From NCBI GenBank assembly GCA_037893225.1, contig JAZGUH010000364.1, positions 248,001 through 312,000 of the forward strand: a stretch of 64,000 nucleotides of DNA, given 5' to 3'. The position numbers and the translations under genes were made by a program. Below the pieces are notes generated by a model. The model had not been told where the DNA came from, ran no database searches, and saw only the letters and a list, made by a program, of their open reading frames with translations. Below are positions 57,360 to 64,000 of the stretch, piece by piece. Source of the stretch: Hippasteria phrygiana (lineage: Eukaryota > Echinodermata > Asteroidea > Valvatida > Goniasteridae). How positions within the stretch are numbered: position 1 is the stretch's first letter; each line of letters begins with the position of its first letter.

Positions 57360-58214
57360 TATTTGATGCAGGCTATTTTTGAACAATCACTTATTACACA
57401 TGCAGGCCTCACCTGTGTAAATTATATGTCAATTTTGATGATACTTTCTATGACAATGATGAAGTGAAAGCTGTCTCTTTACAAAACAGACAAAAACTTG
57501 TAAACTTAATTTGTTAACAACAGATTTGGTTTCACCATCATTCCCTGATGAAGTATAATAACTGTTGTATTAAGTCTGCTTATGTACAAGTTGCATACGA
57601 GTCATATCCTGGTTGAAAGAGAATGTGTAAAACTTTCAAGACTAGTCATTTATTGTATCTAAATACATCAGAGATACATCACATTAAGTCTCAACTGCAT
57701 TGAATCAAGAAAGCCAGTGTCTCCGATCTCCACTGAGCAGGAAATGGTCAAGATGCTACTTCATTTCCAAATATACGAATGTACATGAGGCATGAGTTAC
57801 ATTATGGTTGCAACAGATCAAAGTAAAACATGAAGTCTGCAATCACTGCATTTTGTGTTCAAAGACGGAGGGTGGATCCTAAGATTAAATACATACATGT
57901 ACATGACTTCCTAGAAAGTGTTTATCGACCACTTTCTCACTTGCATTTGTTCTCCATTAAGTCCCTTCCAAGATGAATGAAGTCTGTATTCTGTACTTTG
58001 ATGATTTGTTTTGATTTTTTAACAACCAAGAGCAGTTGTGAACATGCACCCGTGGACCGATCATATAATGAAATAATGCATGCACAACAATTGCACACAT
58101 TGGACACTGTCAGCAACATCAAAGGAATCTCGATTAATGTTATCCCTTGCTTGTCTAATTATGAGAATCAAGAATTCCAGCATGGAAAACAACTTTCTGT
58201 AAACAAATTAAGTG
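57360..58214 (-). pseudogene. Decayed fragments of the tyrosine-recombinase gene, same orientation
   Basis: Nucleotide blocks match the intact-order gene at 62.5-63.4 kb. TTGATGCAGGCT with AAAACAGACAA at 57366-57560 corresponds to 63103-63380, and CATATAATGAAATAATGC with AGCAACATCAAAGGAA and ATCCCTTGCTTGTCT at about 58060-58160 corresponds to 62700-62790. Frames are destroyed. The fragment ends where the pogo-like MITE begins. Confidence 0.65.
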
Positions 58215-58702
58215 CAGTGGAACACTGCTATACCGAACATTAGGCTATACCAAACACCATCCTTGGCTCCCAAGTTTTGTGTGCAAAACCTACCGAACAT
58301 TTGGTTGAAAAAAAGGCAACGGATTAACAAAAATGTACTGGGTATTTGGGCTGTTTGTAATTCCCAAACGGCCGCAGCTTTATGTTGAAGAGTGACAGGG
58401 GGTTATTATTTCCCCAAGGAATAGAAGGGAAAAGCCAACTGTTGCTTTAGAATTCGGTAAGCTTAGAAAGATAGAACACAAAATTGCATGGTCCAATGGC
58501 CGGCACATGTTCAATTAAAATCATACAATCAAAAGATGGCACACTTCAAATACGGCGCAAGAGGGCACTATTTCAAAGAACGGCATGTTAAAAAAATGGG
58601 CACGCGGCAAACAAGCGGCTGCAAATCACTATCCCGAACGACCGCTATACCGAACAAAATCTGTGGATCCCGCGATGTTCATTATAGAGTTGCGTTCCAC
58701 TG
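58215..58702. mobile_element. pogo/Tigger-like MITE (488 bp)
   Basis: The left end CAGTGGAACACTGCTATACC and right end TATAGAGTTGCGTTCCACTG form an inverted pair of the CAGTxGAACC type seen in pogo/Tigger elements. Internal CTATACCGAACA words recur at both ends. TA follows the right end; the left flank is TG, so the TA duplication is imperfect. Confidence 0.65.
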
Positions 58703-59702
58703 TACTAATTTTTTTCCACATACATTATATTCAACTTTCAAGATAATTTGTGCTTACCACTACTTGACTGGAGCCAGAGGGATTTTTCAACAGAATAGAA
58801 CTTCTCTTTGGATTAGAAGAAATTGTCCTGATTACTCCACTTCATATTGTACTGTCTTCCTCCCCTCGGCCTCCGTGATTTAGCCGATTGTAGACAGAAC
58901 TTTAGTCATTTTATTCCCTCGACACTTACCATGCCTGCTGTAACTCACGCGTTTTGTTGTTCAGGATGGTAAAGTTGTGAAGAATTTAGACCTATCGCTA
59001 GTTATAATATATGTTGTCTGCTGGGCATAGAATATACTGAGTCATGGAATGGACTTTTTTCTGCAAATGTATGCAATATAGAAAATGCATTATTATGTGC
59101 TAGTTTAATCAGTCAGTTCTACTGACACAATATTACACATGAATATGAACAATAAATGTTAAACTTTTAACAAACCTATTAGACTGTTGCCACTTTTTAT
59201 ACCCTGATGAAGAATATCACGACCATGAAGGCTCCTTTGGCCCCATCATAATGAACTGTATGCAAAGTGTGTATTAAGTCTGATGCTGGAATCAACATGG
59301 TGCTGCTTCCACTATGGGTAATCATACAGGAAAGCAAAATAAGTGTTTCTCATCTCTAAATATGGCAAAAGATATACATGGTTGCAAGAGGCCAAACAAA
59401 TCAGTGTTTTGATCAGAAAATCCATATTTTTGATGAAATTTTAACCCATGCCCTGGACGGACTGTAATTTTTATTGTTTAAGCTAAAGTTCCACGCGTTC
59501 GATTGGGATCACAATGAGCCAGTACATGCACAGTATAATAGCATAATATGCATGACATTATTATGGTCTGATTTCACAAAATCCATATAAACTAAAATTC
59601 ATATGTTGAATTATTATTCTCATGAAAATTATGAAGAACAAGTTAAGGGAGATATGTATGACAAAGCAAGGATACCTTACAATGATCATGATTGTATTTA
59701 AA
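58703..59702. other. Interval with element-related flank
   Basis: At 58790-58880 the sequence TCTCTTTGGATTAGAAGAAA and TACTGTCTTCCTCCCCT matches 61371-61440, so 3' flank of the tyrosine-recombinase element is present here too. The rest is unrecognised. Confidence 0.5.
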
Positions 59703-61060
59703 GCTTACAAAAGTAACCATGACTTAGCTGATTAGTTTTTTCACCACATCAGACCAAAGGAAGTAGAATTGCTGACAGTTGATGACTACACCATGATGAC
59801 GTCTTTTCAGGGGTGAGATTGGCCAAAAATGAAAAATCCACAAAATCCACGAAAAATCCACGAGGACCACAGATCAACATATAGTTTGTATTTGCCTAAA
59901 GGCACCCCCCTAAAATATACGTTTTTATTGGTCTATATATATTTTTACAGGTGGAAACACCTTTAGGACAACACCTCAGGAATTCCAGATTGCAAAAGAG
60001 ATTCTTTAAAAATTCAGAAATCCCGACCAAAAATCCTGAAATCAGGAAAAGTCCTGACAAATCTCACCCTTGTCTTTTGAATCTTTAAAACCACCAGAGG
60101 TGTCTCTTCAAAGGATGAACTTTTTTAACGGTGAGAGAGGAGAGGGTACCTATTCTTATTCCAGAGAACCTAAAAGAAAATATGACATTCTTGCAACACA
60201 TGAGCAAACTTTCCTCTTTGCCAAAGTTGTAGCGGAAGCTACAAGTCCAAAGCTGAAGCATCCAAAGAACATGCACCAAGTTGAGGAAGAATTTAGCTAC
60301 ATTGTCACATACCTAATTTTTTTTTAGAGCAGCTAGCTAATATGGGCGGCCACAACATAGGGCTGAACAGTGTTCTGGCCAGAATGAAATTAAAGTATAG
60401 GGTATTTTGCCCAATGATGGACAATGTGGAGTGTGATGAAGCCCTTACAGCTTGGGGTCCGCTTGAGGTGCCCGACAATTTTTGGATTCTAGATGATCTG
60501 TGGTGCCATCTGAGGTAATTTCTGGCCACTTTCCCGTCACTGTTTTTAGCAAAAATTTGTTTAAGATCACAAAGGAAAAATTTAGTTCATTTGAAATTGT
60601 TTAGATTATTACAGGCAAAATTAAGTTCATTTGAAATTATTTAGATTATACTCTTGCCCCTAAATTTATAGCGTAGTGGTAGCGTATGCCTGGCTATAAC
60701 ACTGATCGTGAATATTACAGGTTTCCAGTTGAGACAGTCCTTGTCAAGATCATTTGGAATTGTTTAGATTATCAAAGGTAAAATTTAGTTCATTTGAAAT
60801 TGTTTGAATTATACTCTTGCCCTTAAATTTATAGCATAGTGGTATCGTAGGGGCCGGATTCAAGTGCAGTGCTAATTCCTAAAAGCATATAACGTAGTGG
60901 GTGCTAGCACTATTTAATGCCTGGCTAGAACACTGATCGTGAATATAGGTTACCAGTTGAGTCTTTGCCAAGATGAGCAAATTTCTCAGTTTAACGTACA
61001 GAAAGGGCAGATTCATGAGTATAAGGGAATTGATCCAGAAGAAACATTTATCAAGAACAC
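59703..61060 (+). pseudogene. Decayed inverted copy of the tyrosine-recombinase gene
   Basis: The plus strand shows the catalytic part in order: KVTMT (59712), KEVELLTVDDY in broken frame (about 59760-59795), VSLQRMN and GEGTYSYSREP (60100-60165), EQTFLFAKV (60203), ATSPKLKHPKNM (60240) and, after a gap, AKMSKFLSL (about 60970) to IDPEET (61040). About 240 bp of foreign sequence interrupts it after 59810. It is inverted relative to 61660-63490, giving a head-to-tail-broken palindrome around 61.3 kb. Confidence 0.7.
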
Positions 61061-61450
61061 ATTTCTTTTGATAAGTTTTGATTCCAGCATCAGTCTTCTC
61101 TGCACACTTTACTGTCAAGTGTCCATGATGTAATCAGAGAAAGTCCAATAGACTTGTTAGGAAATTTCCCTCGTTTTTAACAGGATGCTGGATTCAACAC
61201 TCATCAAAAGAAATGTGTTCATGATCTATTCCTTGCCAGGGTGCATAATGTATGGAGAAAAATGATGTATTTTGTTTTTCACATCTTTTCAGCTTTTGTC
61301 TTCAAGTAGTCCCTTGCTCCTCTGGATTACCAAAAGACCAATTTCCTCGTTTTTAACAGGATTTGAAATTCTCTTTGGTTTAGAAGAAACTTTTCTTGAT
61401 CTGTCCTCCACTTTTTGTACTGTCTTCCTCCCCTTGCCCTCTGTGATTCA

Positions 61451-61654
61451 GGGACTTCAGATGGGACTTCAGATGGGACTTCAGATGGGACTTCAGATGG
61501 GACTTCAGATGGGACTTCAGATGGGACTTCAGATGGGACTTCAGATGGGACTTCAGATGGGACTTCAGATGGGACTTCAGATGGGACTTCAGATGGGACT
61601 TCAGATGGGACTTCAGATGGGACTTCAGATGGGACTTCAGATGGGACTTCAGAT
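61451..61654. repeat. 12-bp minisatellite GGGACTTCAGAT, 17 copies
   Basis: Seventeen complete identical units; on the minus strand each adds SHLK to an open frame. It lies just past the stop of the recombinase C-terminal frame, so it probably sits in its 3' region. Confidence 0.95.
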
Positions 61655-61659
61655 GGGAC

Positions 61660-63490
61660 TTATTTTCTTGTGAGCTGCTCTTCAGGATCGCCATCTTCTT
61701 CATGATCACTGTCATCTCCATCATCACCGCACACTGTTTCTTCTGGATCAATGGTGATTTCTTCAAGAGATTTTCCTTTATACTCATGAATCTTCCCTTT
61801 CTGTGCTAAACTGAGCAATTTGCTCATTTTGGCAAGGAGGACTGTCTCAACTAGGAACCTGTAATATTCACGATGGGTAGCTATGTTGTGGCCCATATGA
61901 TTAGCTAGCTGCTCTAACTCATTTTTTTTTAGATTGAGTATTTGTGACAATGTAGCTAAATTCTTCCTCAACTTGGTGCATCGGATGTTCTCTGGATGCT
62001 TCATTTTTGGACTTGTGGCGTCCGCCAACTCGGCAACAGCTTGATATGCCTGCATTGGAGTAGTTGCTCCTGCTGCAATTTGGGCAAAGAGGAAAGTTTT
62101 CTCCTTGTTATGTGATGCAATGATGTCCATACTTTCTTTGATGTTCTCTGGAATAAGAATGGGTACCCCTCTACCCCTCTCACCATCAAAATATTCATCC
62201 TTTGAAGAGAGACCTTCTCTGGTGGTGTTAAAGATTGAAACAACTCATCATGGAAAGGCTTCTTACTTGAAATCTGTTTGGTGTAGTCATCAACTGTCAG
62301 CAATTCTACTTCATTTGGTCTTCTTCGGTTGAAAAGTACAAGCTGAGTCATGGTTACCTTTGCAAGCTGAGAGTACAATGTTGATGTAAGACATCCTGTC
62401 TTGGTCATCTCTCTTTTTACAGTTTCTTCGCACTTGTTCAAGTAACCATTGAACTTCACACAATCTTCAGTGAGTGGAAGAACCTTGGGGGCCTTCCAGC
62501 TCCTCTCTTGCCTTTGGCGATGTGCAGAGGCATTAACATCTATTCTCCATTCAGTCTCTCTCAGATGAAGGAAGTCATCTACTTCAGTAATTCTTGCTCT
62601 GTTCTGCTCCTTGATGAAGACATTTTTCACAACCAGAGCTAGATCAGTGAGGGCAAATCCTACTTTGAGAGCAGTAGAGTAGGAGTTGTGCACACCCTAG
62701 ACCTGATCATATCCTGAAATAATGCGTGCACACTGGACAGCAACATCAAAGGAAGCTGGACTGATGATATCCCTTGCTTGTCTGATTCGAGAATCAAGAC
62801 TTCGGGCATAGAAAACAACTTTGCTTAAAATCTACTTAAATATTTCTGGATCATTTTTTGCAATTAATGATATTTTATCAGGAGTCATATTTTGAACTAC
62901 TTGTCTTAGTTGACCTGACATGTCATACTTTGGTGGTATCAACATTCTGCCTGTTTTTACATGTTGTGTACCAGCTGATACAGCCTTATCCTGTAATTTT
63001 TGAAAGATTTTCTTATGTATCCAGAGGGAGTTTCTATGGAAATAACATAGACAGGTACTACATAGTACGTAGTCTGTGATGAGTGCTCCTTTCTTCTGTT
63101 TGCTTGATGCAGGCTGTTTTCTAACAATGAGGTTGTTGGCCTCACCATTGTGAACACGTAGATTATGCTCGTGATTACCTAAATTACGTATGTAAAGCCA
63201 TTTCATTCGCCTGTGAATTCTGTTTTCCTTAGGCACTGCCGTTACCTCAGCAGCTTATGCCTGTTCAGGATGTTTTCGACAACAATGCCTTGGAAGTTCT
63301 TTTCTGTTGCTTTTCACAAAACAGACAATAAGAGGACTTAATTTGTCAACTACAAATATTGTTACACCCTCATCTCCCTGAAGACTTTCAGACGATGCAT
63401 CACTGTCGTCTTCACTGCAGCTGTTATCTTCATTATCATCTTCATCACTGACAATGTTCAATTCATACTTGTCGTTACTATCTATGAAGC
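61660..63490 (-). pseudogene. Zinc-finger + tyrosine recombinase (Crypton-like), broken
   Basis: Minus-strand order: acidic N-terminus (DEDDNEDNSCSEDD), a C2H2-like finger (CFVKSNRKELPRHCCRKH), a second finger-like segment (CSTCLCYFHRNSLWIHKK), then a recombinase. Tyrosine-recombinase residues: Arg I in FNRRRPNEVELL (about 62330), box II TKLRKNLAT (about 61955; T where H is usual), MGH and HREYYR with the candidate nucleophile (about 61880). An acidic tail ends at 61660. One frame covers 63461 to about 62130 except three stops (63255, 62832, 62694); a frameshift near 62130 then follows. The family cuts and rejoins DNA through a covalent tyrosine link; the zinc fingers would bind DNA. Crypton-like is my best class; DIRS-type elements would also need a reverse transcriptase, which is absent. 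Confidence 0.7.
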
Positions 63491-63499
63491 TGTCACTGT

Positions 63500-64000
63500 C
63501 GTCTAATTAGCCCTTTAAAAATATCTTCTCAATTCTAATTTTCAAAAATTTCACCTTTCACAAGTCTATCTGTAGGCGCTTTAGCGTAGTTGGTTACTAA
63601 TGAGCAAAACTTGGACAATGTATTTTCTATAAACACAGGACAGAACACAGATATTTTGCAGTAGACAGTGACTAAAGAGTTTTATTATTTAGAGCTTCAA
63701 CACTCCAAACATCACCTTCCTAACTAGCCCTGAATAAAATTCTTTTAACAATACAAATCAATTCTGAGATAATTATAATCAGTGATGGAGGATAGTCTAG
63801 ACTCAGACTTGAGATAGGACTCAATGCATAGTACGTACGGCTACGTTGTGTGCATTGCGCGTCTCGCGTATTCTTCCCAAGCACTAGCGCTGCAGAACTG
63901 GGTTCAAATATTTTGTGAAGGGGTAGTTTGGTAAAGTGCAAATAAAGTGCATTCTATTTTCCCTCGGTTTTGCCGCAGTAAAGTTAGAATGCTGCACGGA
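63500..64000. other. Window end, nothing recognised
   Basis: No domain or repeat was identified. A 73-codon minus frame at 63720-63941 has no family signal. Confidence 0.4.

Overview
This window is metazoan nuclear DNA, most likely from a marine invertebrate (I lean to an echinoderm or related deuterostome, but no single-copy marker settles it). Evidence: GT/AG introns, APE-type LINEs, THAP/P, PIF/Harbinger, hAT and pogo-type DNA transposons, a tRNA-derived SINE with an L2-like tail, many CATGTACATG motifs and very many poly-G/poly-C tracts. It is a repeat-rich accessory region. Nearly every recognisable protein belongs to a mobile-element family, and most copies are broken.

Layout. 0-4.4 kb: a two-exon Rep-like gene (HUH endonuclease plus superfamily-3 helicase, the architecture of geminivirus/parvovirus-type Reps), facing a decayed inverted copy of its first exon that has lost the HUH motif; between them lies an 18-mer/12-mer/10-mer minisatellite. 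4.4-7.8 kb: apparently non-coding. 7.8-11.3 kb: a minus-strand L2/CR1-like LINE inserted in an older plus-strand LINE. 12.3-18.9 kb: a diverged segmental duplication with a GC-rich foldback element in one copy, a 5S-related repeat and tandem G-rich repeats. 19.1-23.7 kb: a P-superfamily element with 34-bp terminal inverted repeats (TIRs), a near-perfect 8-bp target duplication and a broken THAP transposase, itself hit by at least two hAT-type elements.

24.0-28.3 kb: a small three-exon gene with matching splice phases, function unknown. 28.3-32.7 kb: tandem repeats (about 125-bp and 280-bp units), tRNA-like dispersed repeats and a TTAA-flanked element. 32.9-37.7 kb (plus) and 41.8-47.0 kb (minus): a Myb/SANT-like gene and a HARBI1-like transposase, the two proteins of PIF/Harbinger transposons, arranged tail to tail; a LINE sits within the first. 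38.0-38.4 kb: SINE. 47-50 kb: tandem repeats and two inverted-repeat elements.

50.1-54.1 kb: a long plus-strand gene of a repetitive family I cannot assign to a transposon class. It has a PIN/FEN-like acidic core and a C-terminal cysteine cluster; the N-terminal half is frameshifted and the last 700 codons are open. 57.3-63.5 kb: one fairly complete but broken zinc-finger plus tyrosine-recombinase gene (Crypton-like), with three or more decayed partial copies in both orientations, a pogo-like miniature element and a 12-bp minisatellite.

The leading candidates for under-described systems are the Rep/SF3 element, the PIN-like/CXC gene and the zinc-finger tyrosine recombinase. Everything is read by eye from sequence and family knowledge; no alignment or database search was run.
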